Assembly: GCA_002010305.1 (NCBI GenBank)
Contig: MTND01000005.1
Span: 1-64,000, forward strand
From: Archaeoglobi archaeon JdFR-42
GTDB taxonomy: Archaea > Halobacteriota > Archaeoglobi > Archaeoglobales > JdFR-42
Reading direction: 5' to 3'
DNA: 64,000 bases
Each line of letters starts with the position of its first letter. Position 1 is the first letter of the stretch. Made by a program: the position numbers and the translations under genes. Of the stretch, positions 17,865 to 26,855 are shown in pieces. A model generated the notes under the pieces. It had not been told where the DNA came from. It searched no databases and saw only the letters and a list, made by a program, of their open reading frames with translations.

Positions 17865-19106
17865 TTGGATCTGAGAAGAGCAATTCATACTTTGAGAGAT
17901 AGCGTTCAGTATATCGATGATCCTGTATCTGAAACCGATCCAATGATACGAAAAAAGGGTCTTTCCACAACACCAGTAATATTCAACAGTGTAAATGGAA
18001 AAAAGATTGCAGCAAATTTCATTTCAACAAGAGATCTCCTTTGTCATTATCTTGGAATACAAAAAACTTCTCTTGCTAAACATCTTGCTGGAATTACTCC
18101 CGATCCGAAATATAAGATTATTCAGGATCTTCCAGATAAAATGATTTCCTCGAAAGCCAATCTGGATAAGCTCCCAATTCTGAAATATTTTGATGGAGAT
18201 GGAGGACATTACATTACAGGAGGGGTGGTAATAGCGGAAGAGAATGGTATGATTAACATGAGCATCCACAGGATCATGAAGATTTCGAAAGAAGAGGGAG
18301 CTATCAGGTTAGTCCCTCCAAGACATCTGTATACTATGCATCAGAAAGCTCTAGAAAAAGGGGAACCTTTACCAATCACTGTGGCCATTGGGGTTCACCC
18401 TCTTGTGTTATTTGGGGTCTCTGTTCGTACTCCAACAGGAGGTGAGATGGCCTATATCAATGCAATAACGGGTGGGATTACCTATTATAAGAGTAACAAT
18501 GGACTTCCAGTTCCCCCAGCAGAGATAATCCTTGAGGGATACATAACCGGAGAGACAGTGGATGAGGGGCCTTTTGTTGATATCACCGGTACGTACGATA
18601 AAGTCAGAAAAGAACCGGTCATCACTTTTACTGAGATGCATGTGAAAGAGGATTTCATATATTACTCTATATCTCCAGCTTCTCCAGAACATCAGGTGTT
18701 GATGGGTGTACCCTTTGAACCGGTGATCTATGGAGAGGTAGCAAAAGTATGTGAGGTCAGAAATGTTATAATGACTGAGGGTTCCAGGCATTACCTTCAT
18801 GCTGTAGTGCAGATAAAAAAAAGGACTGAGGGGGATGGTAAAAATGCAATTCTTGCTGCATTTACTGGACATCCAAGCCTGAAACACGTCATTGTGGTAG
18901 ATGATGACATCGATATTTTTGATATCAGAGATGTAGAATATGCCCTTGCTACAAGGTTCAGAGGAGATAGAGATCTCCTCCTCATCAATAATGTCCGCGG
19001 GTCTTCTCTAGATCCTACCATCAGTGAAGATGGAACGGTAACAAAACTGGGGCTGGATGCAACAGCTGAGTTATCCAATCTGAAGAAATTTAAAAGGGTT
19101 GTCTGA
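17865..19106 (+). CDS. UbiD-family decarboxylase, probable anhydromevalonate phosphate decarboxylase
   Basis: 413 residues from TTG 17865, preceded by GGTGAT. UbiD-family signatures include GGHYITGGVVIAEENG, SIHRIMKI and TGETVDEGPFVDITGTYDK; the family uses prenylated FMN. Directly behind it, with one-base overlap, are the two subunits of the aconitase-X-like phosphomevalonate dehydratase. In the archaeal modified mevalonate pathway these enzymes convert 5-phosphomevalonate to trans-anhydromevalonate phosphate and then isopentenyl phosphate (established for Aeropyrum). The gene order makes that role here very likely. The upstream gap has two direct copies of ATAACATAAA of no known function. 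Confidence 0.9.
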   Translation: MDLRRAIHTLRDSVQYIDDPVSETDPMIRKKGLSTTPVIFNSVNGKKIAANFISTRDLLCHYLGIQKTSLAKHLAGITPDPKYKIIQDLPDKMISSKANLDKLPILKYFDGDGGHYITGGVVIAEENGMINMSIHRIMKISKEEGAIRLVPPRHLYTMHQKALEKGEPLPITVAIGVHPLVLFGVSVRTPTGGEMAYINAITGGITYYKSNNGLPVPPAEIILEGYITGETVDEGPFVDITGTYDKVRKEPVITFTEMHVKEDFIYYSISPASPEHQVLMGVPFEPVIYGEVAKVCEVRNVIMTEGSRHYLHAVVQIKKRTEGDGKNAILAAFTGHPSLKHVIVVDDDIDIFDIRDVEYALATRFRGDRDLLLINNVRGSSLDPTISEDGTVTKLGLDATAELSNLKKFKRVV

Positions 19107-20254
19107 TGTATCTCACGGCTGAAGAAGAGAAGATTCTGGATGGTGAACAAGGAGAGACCCTCCAGAAATCCATGGAAATTTTAGTAGCAATTGGAAAAAT
19201 TTTCGATGCTGATCGGTTAATTCCAATAAAAAGTGCCCAGGTTTCAGGAGTTTCATATCAGAACATTGGAGATAGTGGGATTGAGTGGTTTGAAAATCTT
19301 AAAGGGAAAGTTAGAGTCCCGTCTTTGATAAATCCTGCTGGGATGGATCTAGATAAATGGAAAGAGATGGGAATAGAATCTGAATTTGCCAGAAAACAGC
19401 TGAAGATAATAAGTGTATTTCGCAGACTGGGTTTCAGAATTGAGTGTACATGCACTCCGTATTATATACTTACACCTGAAAAAGGTGACCATATAGCTTG
19501 GGCTGAGTCTTCTGCAGTGATTTATGCCAATGCTGTTATTGGTGCCATGACCAACAGAGAGGGTGGCCCCTCTGCTCTAGCAGCTGCAATGGTTGGAAAA
19601 ACGCCTCGATTCGGTATGCATATAAAAGAAAAACGGGCCCCTCATATCAGAGTGGAGGTGAACAGAAAACTCAAAGATCATGAATTTCCAAAAGTTGGAT
19701 ACTGGATGGGGAAAGAGATTGAAAACAAAATTCCACTTATAAATTTTAAAGGAAAAGTGACAGACATCAATCTGAGAGATTTTGGGGCCGCTCTGGCCTC
19801 AACTGGTGGACAACCCATATTTCATGTTGAAGGAGTAACCCCTGAGTGGAAAGATTTCCATTTGCCTGAAGAGAGTATCTATGTAGAGGATTTTGATGTA
19901 GAGTCTGGTTGCAGTGAGGCAGATCTTGTTGCCATTGGATGTCCTCATTTATCTGGAAAAGAACTACGAAAAATCGCTCAAATGGTCTCGCAACCTCTAA
20001 AAAAAGATATGTGGATTTTCACTTCCCGGTTCATAAAAAATAAGAATATGGATGCTGTGGCGAAACTTGAGAAGATGGGGGCAAAGGTTTTTACCGACAC
20101 ATGTATGGTAGTCTCTCCAGCTACCAGAAATTATCGATGCATTATGGTTAATTCAGGAAAGGCTTTCTGTTATCTTCCAAAACTGGCCAGCACGGAAGTT
20201 ATCTTTAAACCACTTAAAGAGTGCATACAGGAGGCTCTGGGGAATGAGGATTAG
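19106..20254 (+). CDS. Phosphomevalonate dehydratase large subunit (aconitase X catalytic)
   Basis: 382 residues. An aconitase-X catalytic protein, single-Cys-rich rather than using the CxnCxxC of LeuC. IECTCTPYYILTPEKGDHIAWAESSA is conserved (it exceeds a usual motif; key residues are the two Cys after IE and the AWAESSA run). VYANAVIGAMTNREGGPSALAAA follows around residue 145 and FTDTCMVVSP near residue 333. The start codon overlaps the UbiD-like gene's TGA by one base and its end overlaps the small subunit by 11 bases. Reaction: dehydration of (R)-5-phosphomevalonate. Confidence 0.9.
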   Translation: MYLTAEEEKILDGEQGETLQKSMEILVAIGKIFDADRLIPIKSAQVSGVSYQNIGDSGIEWFENLKGKVRVPSLINPAGMDLDKWKEMGIESEFARKQLKIISVFRRLGFRIECTCTPYYILTPEKGDHIAWAESSAVIYANAVIGAMTNREGGPSALAAAMVGKTPRFGMHIKEKRAPHIRVEVNRKLKDHEFPKVGYWMGKEIENKIPLINFKGKVTDINLRDFGAALASTGGQPIFHVEGVTPEWKDFHLPEESIYVEDFDVESGCSEADLVAIGCPHLSGKELRKIAQMVSQPLKKDMWIFTSRFIKNKNMDAVAKLEKMGAKVFTDTCMVVSPATRNYRCIMVNSGKAFCYLPKLASTEVIFKPLKECIQEALGNED

Positions 20255-20642
20255 AGGAAGAGGAATTGTTCGGGGAATTGCGGAAGGAGAGGTCATTGTA
20301 TCAGAATCCAATATCTCTTTTCTTGGAGACATTGACCCCATAACTGGAAAGATCAAAGATAAGGAAAACCTCCAGTATGGGAAAAGCATTACTGGAAAGA
20401 TTTTTGTATTTCCTGAAGGAAGGGGTTCTACTGTTGGCTCTTATGTAATGTATCAGATGATGAAACTCAATACGGCTCCTGCCGGGATTATCAATATTAA
20501 GACAGAACCTATTATTGCAGTAGGTGCTGTAATATCAGATATTCCTTTGATGGACAGGTTGGAGAAGAATCCTCTCAAAATTTTGTCCGATGGAGATCAT
20601 GTAAGGATGGATTGTTATGAAGGATGGCTGGAAATCTATTAA
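20244..20642 (+). CDS. Phosphomevalonate dehydratase small subunit (aconitase X swivel)
   Basis: 132 residues. A DUF126/AcnX swivel domain with GRGIVRGIAEGE at the N-terminus and FPEGRGSTVGSYVMYQM in the middle, where the Ser-containing loop helps bind substrate. Partner of the preceding large subunit; a fixed pair in archaeal isoprenoid synthesis. The stop lies 26 bases inside the next gene. Confidence 0.9.
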   Translation: MRIRGRGIVRGIAEGEVIVSESNISFLGDIDPITGKIKDKENLQYGKSITGKIFVFPEGRGSTVGSYVMYQMMKLNTAPAGIINIKTEPIIAVGAVISDIPLMDRLEKNPLKILSDGDHVRMDCYEGWLEIY

Positions 20643-21717
20643 CCTTGCAGAACTTGTGAGGGAGCTTGAACCCCTTATAGCAAGATATTTTCGAATTTAC
20701 GATCTAAAAATTCAGCCTAATAACGTAAAATTTTATGTTTATCCTGTATTCGACGATCTGATCCTAAAACGGGGGGTTAATGAGATATGGAAGCTTGTCA
20801 ACAGTAAAGGGGGCAGCCTCTCTATAAAGGAGGAATATGGAGAGCTTGTAATTGAGATATCCTTTGTAGAGCAGCGAGAGAAAGTATGGATAAATATACT
20901 CCTTGCTCTAGCGACTTTCCTTACCACTACTTTTATGGGTGCTTTTATGTTTGGGGTTAATCCAATTGAAAATCCCCTCAGTCTTGTTAAAGGGCTTCCT
21001 TTTTCTTTATCTCTGATGTTAGTACTGGGATCTCATGAACTTGGCCATTATATAGTGGCACGGAAACGAGGTATGAAAACTTCTCTTCCGTATTTCATAC
21101 CTTTTCCGAGTTTTATAGGTACTTTAGGAGCAGTAATCCGGCATAAGGGCCCCATTCCGGATAGAAGAGCACTGTTCGATGTGGGGGCATCAGGACCTTT
21201 CATAGGTCTGGTAGTCTCCATCGTCATAACTGCTGTTGGCCTCTCTCTACCTGTTCCGGCATATCCGTCAGAAGGCGAGAAGCTGATGATCGGCCTTCCT
21301 CCCCTGTTTCTTCTGGTAGCAAAAATTTCTGTAGGGTCTATCCCTGAATACATGCATCCTGTCGCTTTCGCCGGGTGGATTGGGATGTTTGTAACCCTTC
21401 TCAATTTAATTCCTGTGGGACAGCTTGACGGGGGACATATGGTTCGAGCCATGCTTGGAAGAAAGGCTTCTCTGATTTCCCGAACTTTTCCATTTCTGCT
21501 TATCATTCTAGGAGTTGTTTCTGGGATGGTATATGGTGAGTCCTCCTCAATATGGATATTCTGGGGCATATTCACAATGCTTTTTTCACTTGCTGATCAT
21601 CCTCCACCCCTCGATGACGAGATAGAGATTGATACAGGCAGGAAACTCTTCGGGATTGTGGTGTTCATACTTGGAATAATGAGCTTTACACCACTTCCAT
21701 TGATGTATGTTCAGTAA
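20617..21717 (+). CDS. Site-2 protease family zinc metalloprotease
   Basis: 366 residues with a soluble N-terminal part of about 90 residues, then about seven membrane segments. The zinc motif is HELGHY (about residue 141) and the third ligand region is GQLDGGHMVRA (about residue 268). M50/S2P proteases cut proteins within the membrane. It overlaps the phosphomevalonate dehydratase small subunit by 26 bases, so it is in the mevalonate operon, but there is no known functional tie. The ATG at 20617 is supported by an upstream GTAAGGATGG stretch only weakly. Confidence 0.9.
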   Translation: MKDGWKSINLAELVRELEPLIARYFRIYDLKIQPNNVKFYVYPVFDDLILKRGVNEIWKLVNSKGGSLSIKEEYGELVIEISFVEQREKVWINILLALATFLTTTFMGAFMFGVNPIENPLSLVKGLPFSLSLMLVLGSHELGHYIVARKRGMKTSLPYFIPFPSFIGTLGAVIRHKGPIPDRRALFDVGASGPFIGLVVSIVITAVGLSLPVPAYPSEGEKLMIGLPPLFLLVAKISVGSIPEYMHPVAFAGWIGMFVTLLNLIPVGQLDGGHMVRAMLGRKASLISRTFPFLLIILGVVSGMVYGESSSIWIFWGIFTMLFSLADHPPPLDDEIEIDTGRKLFGIVVFILGIMSFTPLPLMYVQ

Positions 21718-21736
21718 TGTTGGTAGATGAAGATAA

Positions 21737-22051
21737 ATGAGGCGAAATAAACAACTGGAAAGGAGAATTACCCGAGAACGCATTGAAATCCTGCTCAAAC
21801 AAGCTATGGAAAATATTCAGGATAATCCTGATAGGTCCAGGCGGTATGTATCTCTAGCAAAGAAGCTGGCATTAAAATATCGTATCAAAATTCCCAAACA
21901 ATATAAAAAAAGGATATGTAAAAAATGCAATTCGTTCCTCGGAGCGGATAACTCTCTCACTAGGTTAAAAAACAAATGCGTTACTGTGATATGTCTTACC
22001 TGCGGCAATATTATTAGGATTCCATACTATGGGAGAAAAGATAGAAAATGA
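21737..22051 (+). CDS. rnp4: RNase P protein component 4 (Rpp21/Rpr2 family)
   Basis: 104 residues. The basic N-terminal helices contain DRSRRYVSLAKKLALKYRIKI-type sequence that contacts Rnp1/Rpp29. The zinc ribbon is formed by ICKKCNSFL and VICLTCGNI. It processes the 5' end of pre-tRNA together with the RNA subunit. It follows the S2P gene by 19 bases and closes this operon. Confidence 0.92.
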   Translation: MRRNKQLERRITRERIEILLKQAMENIQDNPDRSRRYVSLAKKLALKYRIKIPKQYKKRICKKCNSFLGADNSLTRLKNKCVTVICLTCGNIIRIPYYGRKDRK

Positions 22052-22125
22052 ATATAATCAGGGAGATAAAATCTGAAAAATTTTTTCAAAATTTTTAACA
22101 CAATGTTGCTGTTGTAATCGTCCTC

Positions 22126-22326
22126 TTAATAGTGTATATATTCTATGACCCCCTCTTTTCCGAATTTACGTTCAACTACGAGAAGAAATTTTGAAATTGT
22201 GAGAAAATTATGTCTCACGAGCTTATCTCTAAAGCTCACATCATCTCCGTCAAGCCATTCATGAATCTCTCTAACTCTTTGCCAGTTCTTTTTATGCTTA
22301 ATTCAATGTGTTTTTCTAAAAGGCAT
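22126..22326 (-). pseudogene. Small frameshifted gene of unknown family
   Basis: A GGAGAGG ribosome binding site leads to ATG 22326, but the frame stops at codon 8 (TGA). Reading one base over gives LLEKHIELSIKRTGKELERF, then from about 22262 the original frame resumes as HEWLDGDDVSFRDKLVRHNF and KFLLVVERKFGKEGVIEYIHY, ending at TAA 22126. One extra base after ATG and one missing base near 22265 would restore a 66-residue charged helical protein. Total length is 201 bases, an exact multiple of three. It is either a decaying gene or two indel errors in the assembly. It sits 29 bases after the CPVC membrane gene on the same strand and may have been its partner. Confidence 0.55.
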
Positions 22327-22355
22327 GTTACCTCTCCTCGCTTTTGTTTTAAAGG

Positions 22356-22763
22356 TCAGGTTTTTCTCACTTTAAAATATATGGCACTAGTTAATAAAAA
22401 AATGCTGATAATTCCAAGAATAGGTCTCCATGGTTCGAAATAAGTGATTAAAGCTGTAGTTCCCAGCAACAATACCAGTATTTTGTTGCAGACTGGGCAC
22501 CCAAAAGCTAGAAACCCTGTAATACCTCCAGAATATGTTGCTGTATCACATATTTTTGTCACACTTTTTTTGTAGAAATGAATAGCAATGTAACTGCCCA
22601 GTAGGACAGAGTTCATGATCAGAAAAAAATAGTCAAAAGGAGTTTTCGGAATCATCCTCACAAACCATGGATTTGGAATTAGATCTGTTACAATACCTAA
22701 CAGAACAAATATGCTGGCACCTAAACCTATGCCCGTAATCCAGTAGTGTATTTTCCCATCCAT
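22356..22763 (-). CDS. Small membrane protein with a CPVC motif
   Basis: 135 residues with about four hydrophobic helices. Between helices two and three is GCPVCNKILVLLLG, a CxxC pair at a membrane face. Such motifs occur in thiol-redox and metal membrane proteins, but I do not recognise the family. It has its own start at 22763. A broken small gene follows 29 bases later on the same strand. Confidence 0.7.
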   Translation of the reverse strand: MDGKIHYWITGIGLGASIFVLLGIVTDLIPNPWFVRMIPKTPFDYFFLIMNSVLLGSYIAIHFYKKSVTKICDTATYSGGITGFLAFGCPVCNKILVLLLGTTALITYFEPWRPILGIISIFLLTSAIYFKVRKT

Positions 22764-22895
22764 GGTACCTATCTCTAATTATTTGAGGTTTTTTCAATAT
22801 TTATAAGAGTAATTAGTTATGTCCAACCGTCTCATATCTGAGTTCCTGTAAATATATGACTGAAAGGTGAAATACACAAAAATCAGACCATCCCT

Positions 22896-23201
22896 TTATT
22901 CTTCTATCTCAATAGAAAACAGTTTGTCAGTATTCAATCCATACTCTATTTCGGCCATTTTCAAGATCATCCAGGGTATTACACAGGTAGAGTGCCTGAG
23001 AAACCTAGAAGCTTCTTGATAGACTGGATTCTCGATGAATTTAGCTAAAATGTCTTCCACAGTAAGCCTATCAAGTTCATTTCCAAGCTTTTCCACAGCC
23101 GGGCATTCAGATTGTATGGTAACACTAACAATCTTATCATCTTTCTCAACAGTGATAGTAGTGATATAGCCACAGGGCATATCTCTTACAGTAGATTTCA
23201 T
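22896..23201 (-). CDS. Conserved small Cys protein (DUF6951-like)
   Basis: 101 residues. The pattern of MPCGYITTITVEKD, a CPAVEKL motif, VYQEASRFLRHSTCVIPWMILK and a final EIEYGLNTD resembles a small archaeal/bacterial domain of unknown function that I remember as DUF6951. Three Cys (about positions 10, 28 and 73) plus His could bind a metal. It stands between the CPVC membrane gene and FBP aldolase/phosphatase on the same strand, more than 80 bases from each. Confidence 0.6.
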   Translation of the reverse strand: MKSTVRDMPCGYITTITVEKDDKIVSVTIQSECPAVEKLGNELDRLTVEDILAKFIENPVYQEASRFLRHSTCVIPWMILKMAEIEYGLNTDKLFSIEIEE

Positions 23202-23261
23202 ATTGATGAACTCTCCAGTAAAAAAATAAAAAGATGGTTGGGTATTGAAAGGTTATTCAAT

Positions 23262-23304
23262 ATTGTAAAGCATTGCTTTACAGTTTGTCAACGTATGTCG
23301 ACAA
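23262..23304. repeat. Dispersed double-palindrome element, copy 2
   Basis: ATTGTAAAG-CATTG-CTTTACAGT (23262-23284) is followed at once by TTGTCAAC-GTAT-GTCGACAA (23285-23304). The second palindrome covers the stop codon of FBP aldolase/phosphatase (TGA at 23290-23288). The layout matches the tandem copies at 40808-40942. Confidence 0.7.
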
Positions 23305-24415
23305 TATTTTCGAATCTCGATTTCAACCCCTCAAGAACTTTAGGAAGAGTTGTGTATTCCATATCCTCCATAGGCAATCGATGAGGCTCGAAAGGACCAT
23401 GTCTTCGCATGTATTCTGCTATTTCACTGGCCTTAGCTCTGACTTGGTCGAAAGCCGGATCATCGAATAGATCTACAGGTCCTACGAGTTTTCCATAAGC
23501 GATCTGGAATCCAGCTGCAATAACTCTGGGAGGACCATCGAATCTCGTACACTGAGAATATTTGAAGGGAACGGGCATTAAAGGCCCGTTATGGCTACCT
23601 CTCATCCATCCGCTCACCAGGTGTGGGAACGCAAAAGGTTCCAGGACCTCTCCCAAAGCAGGAAGTCCAGATTGGGCTCTGACAAGGGCTACCGGATCAT
23701 CTTTTCCCACATATTCGCCTGCGATCTGATAAAGTTTTTCAGTGCTAACAACTGCTACAGGCTCATCTGGTGGGAGTTTTCCACCATCTTTCGGAAAAAC
23801 GCGTTTTATCACAAATCTACTTTTAGCACCAATCAACGCAAGTAGAGAATATGTCTCTTCAGGAGTTTTCATAAATACTCTTTTGTTCTCTAGAATGTCC
23901 CAGATTTCAAACACAAATCCAGCATGGAGAGATGGATCTATAATAAGGCCTGCAGTGTTGAATGGATCGGCAAACATACGAAAAATGGGAAGGTTAAAAG
24001 CTCCTGGCTCAGTTTTGTCCATCATGAAAGCTACCAGAGGTTCTGCTCCTCTTTCAGTAAACTCCATTTCAGCCACTCCTGGTCCCATACCTCTGATATT
24101 CCCTGAAAAGGCATCTGAAAGAAGATCCTGCCCCGCTCCATAGAGTTTAAGGTCTTTAGCAATTTCAGTTGCTTTTTCAAAGACATTCCATGCGATTTCA
24201 TGAATCTCCTTACTGTCCATCCCTTTATGGTGAGATATAAGAAGCTCAAGATCATCTCCTGCATTAAACACCTTAAAATCGATTATGTCTCCGTTGTTCT
24301 CATATTCCTTGAGCTCACTTCTGGCCTTTTCAAGGAGATCTTCATGTACTCTGACATGGCCGGGATAACTCCCTACATCGGCTTTGATTAGGCTCACAGT
24401 AATCTTCCCACTCAT
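23288..24415 (-). CDS. fbp: Fructose-1,6-bisphosphate aldolase/phosphatase (class V)
   Basis: 375 residues from MSGKITVSLIKADVGSYPGH, the standard N-terminus; a TATA-like CTTAAATG lies about 26 bases upstream of 24415, suggesting a leaderless message. The bifunctional archaeal enzyme condenses triose phosphates and dephosphorylates the product in gluconeogenesis. Visible motifs are GAGQDLLSDAFSGNIRGMGPG, (split) FMMDKTEPGAFNLP with a metal-binding Asp, and the Lys/Tyr-bearing C-terminal half (FKYSQCTRFDGPPRV). It is full length. Its last codons lie in a dispersed palindromic element. Confidence 0.95.
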   Translation of the reverse strand: MSGKITVSLIKADVGSYPGHVRVHEDLLEKARSELKEYENNGDIIDFKVFNAGDDLELLISHHKGMDSKEIHEIAWNVFEKATEIAKDLKLYGAGQDLLSDAFSGNIRGMGPGVAEMEFTERGAEPLVAFMMDKTEPGAFNLPIFRMFADPFNTAGLIIDPSLHAGFVFEIWDILENKRVFMKTPEETYSLLALIGAKSRFVIKRVFPKDGGKLPPDEPVAVVSTEKLYQIAGEYVGKDDPVALVRAQSGLPALGEVLEPFAFPHLVSGWMRGSHNGPLMPVPFKYSQCTRFDGPPRVIAAGFQIAYGKLVGPVDLFDDPAFDQVRAKASEIAEYMRRHGPFEPHRLPMEDMEYTTLPKVLEGLKSRFENIVDIR

Positions 24416-24472
24416 GGAAAGTGATGAGATTTCAAAGCATTTAAGTTCTTCTACTTTGTACTTAAGCAATAG

Positions 24473-24919
24473 ATGTCTGAAACAGGTTCACGATATTATG
24501 GACGTGATATGATATTTGATAGGAAATCCAACACATTAATTGTAAAAAGCCATGCCGTAATCGAATCTGGAATTAAGGTTAATTCAGGGGTAATTCTAGG
24601 TAGAAATGTGAATATATGGGGAGGGATAATAACATCGGGAGATATAATTTCTGGCAGGGGATGCAATTTTAGAGGGGATATTGAAGGAAGGAATGTTATT
24701 ATCGGGGCTCACTCTATCCTGAGAAATATAATTGCCAGTGAAGACGTAAAATTGTTGGATTACTGCAGGGCTGGAAAGCTTAAAGCTGGGAAAGATGTGT
24801 ATCTTCGCCGTGGAGTTTTTGTAGAGGGAGTTGAGGCAGAAGGAAACATAATAGTTGATGGAAATGTGAGAATCGGAGAGTATAGGGCTGGAAAGAAAGT
24901 AATTGCTATTCGGACATAA
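24473..24919 (+). CDS. Beta-helix protein, bactofilin or hexapeptide-like
   Basis: 148 residues made of repeating short strands: VIESGIKVNSGVILGRNVNI, GRGCNFRGDIEGRNVIIGAH, and GNIIVDGNVRIGEYRAGKKV. About ten rungs with Gly at turns suggest a left- or right-handed beta helix as in bactofilins or hexapeptide transferases. No catalytic His or membrane segment is clear. Divergent from FBP aldolase/phosphatase with 57 bases between starts. Function unknown; a polymer-forming or scaffold role is a guess. Confidence 0.65.
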   Translation: MSETGSRYYGRDMIFDRKSNTLIVKSHAVIESGIKVNSGVILGRNVNIWGGIITSGDIISGRGCNFRGDIEGRNVIIGAHSILRNIIASEDVKLLDYCRAGKLKAGKDVYLRRGVFVEGVEAEGNIIVDGNVRIGEYRAGKKVIAIRT

Positions 24920-24945
24920 GCAGAAATTGCAGTTACGTCACATTT

Positions 24946-26850
24946 TCATTTGAAACCTGACAGTCTGAGTGCGTTGAGGATTACAGCAAGGCTCAGACCC
25001 ATATCTCCAATGGCCACAGCCATCCACAGGGTTATCCATCCTCCGATTGCAAGGACTGCAAAGGATCCTTTAATCAATATAGATGCAGAGATGTTGGTTT
25101 TCACGACATCCATAGTCTTATTGCCTAGTTTGACTAGATATGGGATTTTTGAAAGATCATCGTGTAGGAGTGACACATCCGCAGTCTCTATAGCCACATC
25201 ACTCCCCATGGCCCCCATGGCTATCCCCACATCAGCCTCAGCTAGGGCAACTGCATCATTAATTCCGTCACCCGCCATGGCCACTCCTCTGTATTTTTGC
25301 TTGAGCTCCTGTATAATTTTAGATTTATCCTCCGGGAACAGTTCATAATAAATCTCATCGATTTCGATGGCTTCTCCCACCTTTTCTGCCACTTGTTTGT
25401 TATCACCTGTAAGCATGATGGTTTTAATGCCCATTTCTCTCAATGAGGCTATAACATGAGCGGCATCCTCTCTCGTCTTGTCCCGTATGAGTATCGCCCC
25501 CAATACTCTGTCTTTTGTTCCTATTACAATACTGAAACCATTGGAATCTTCATAAAGATCCTCAGGAATGGATTCCATCAGATCTGGCCTACCAATCCTG
25601 TATTCGATTCCTTCTATGACTCCAACCACTCCACTACCTGCTATTGCTCTGAAATCATCTACTTTTTTGAGAGTTATCCCCTCTAATTCCGCTTTTTTGA
25701 CAATGGCTCTTGCAATGGGGTGTTCTGATAGCGCCTCCAGAGAAGCCGCGATAGAGAGAACTTCACTGGCGTCAATTTCATCCAGAGTAACTATTTTTGA
25801 CACTTCAAGTTTCCCTTCTGTAAGAGTTCCAGTTTTATCGAGGGCAAAAGCCTCGATTTTATCCAATCTTTCGATTACATTGCTCCCTTTAATGAGGACT
25901 CCATTTTTTGCGGCTCCAGTAATGGCAGAAACCATGGATACCGGAGTGGAGATTGCAAGGGCACATGGACAGGAAACCACCAGCAGGACCAGAGCCCTAT
26001 AGATCCATACTTCAAGGGGTTCTCCGAAAATGAAAGTCGGGATTATTGCAGTGAGTATAGCTAGAAAGATCACTGCTGGAGTATAGTAATGGGCAAATTT
26101 GTCTATGAATTTCTCTGTTTGAGACTTTCTTTTTTGGGCGTTTTCAACAAGTTTTGTTATTCTTGCAAGTAAACTGTCTTTCGACTCTTTTTCAACCCGT
26201 ATTTCGAAGTATCCGTCAAGATTGATGGTTCCAGCATAGACATAATCGTTTTCTCTTTTTCTAACAGGTACACTCTCTCCTGTTAGGTGAGATTCATCTA
26301 CGTGGCTCTCTCCTTTAATCACAACTCCATCCAGAGGTATTTTCTCTCCCGGTCTGATGACCACGATCTCTCCTACCCTAACATCGTGGACATGCACCCT
26401 TGTCTCTTTGCCTTTTCTCAAAACAGATGCAATCGAAGGAGCTGTTTTAAGCAACTCCCGGATAGAATACTTGGATTTTCGTCCAGCATATTCCTCAAGG
26501 TACTCGGCTATACTGAACAGAAGGATAACAGCAGCCCCCTCTTCTCCATGACCAATAAGAAATGCACCCAGAGCTGCTATAGTTATTAAAAAATTTATGG
26601 AGATCTTTTTTTTGAAAAGATTCCCAACTCCGTTTATTATGAGCTCTTTTCCCGATAGAATGACTACTGAAAGGAAAAATACCTGAAAAAGTAGTGTATA
26701 TTGTGTAAAGGCCTCGAACAGTAATCCTGCCAGTAAAAGAGGGATAGACAGAAGTATTCTTTTCATTTTACTGGTGTTCCAGAATTCCAGATCTATCTCT
26801 TCATCTTCATCTAGGCTCTCATCAAATGCACAGGTTTCACATTCTACCAT
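24946..26850 (-). CDS. P1B-type heavy-metal ATPase (Zn/Cd/Pb type)
   Basis: 634 residues from ATG 26850, which has GAGAGGTGA six bases ahead. Export of divalent soft metals is inferred from the CPC transmembrane motif (VSCPCALAIST), phosphorylation motif DKTGTLTEG, HP motif SEHPIARA, and GDGINDAVALAEADVGIAMG. It has no HMA domain; instead the N-terminus carries MVECETCAFDESLDEDEE, a short Cys/acidic tail likely to bind Zn or Cd. It directly follows the CadC-like repressor (6 bases between), so the pair forms a metal-inducible operon. Confidence 0.92.
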   Translation of the reverse strand: MVECETCAFDESLDEDEEIDLEFWNTSKMKRILLSIPLLLAGLLFEAFTQYTLLFQVFFLSVVILSGKELIINGVGNLFKKKISINFLITIAALGAFLIGHGEEGAAVILLFSIAEYLEEYAGRKSKYSIRELLKTAPSIASVLRKGKETRVHVHDVRVGEIVVIRPGEKIPLDGVVIKGESHVDESHLTGESVPVRKRENDYVYAGTINLDGYFEIRVEKESKDSLLARITKLVENAQKRKSQTEKFIDKFAHYYTPAVIFLAILTAIIPTFIFGEPLEVWIYRALVLLVVSCPCALAISTPVSMVSAITGAAKNGVLIKGSNVIERLDKIEAFALDKTGTLTEGKLEVSKIVTLDEIDASEVLSIAASLEALSEHPIARAIVKKAELEGITLKKVDDFRAIAGSGVVGVIEGIEYRIGRPDLMESIPEDLYEDSNGFSIVIGTKDRVLGAILIRDKTREDAAHVIASLREMGIKTIMLTGDNKQVAEKVGEAIEIDEIYYELFPEDKSKIIQELKQKYRGVAMAGDGINDAVALAEADVGIAMGAMGSDVAIETADVSLLHDDLSKIPYLVKLGNKTMDVVKTNISASILIKGSFAVLAIGGWITLWMAVAIGDMGLSLAVILNALRLSGFK

Positions 26851-26855
26851 TTGTG

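Noticed and set aside
22126-22326. Selenocysteine TGA in the small minus-strand gene
   Set aside because: The sequence just after the TGA makes better protein in the shifted frame, so a frameshift explains it without Sec, and no SECIS-like hairpin was seen.
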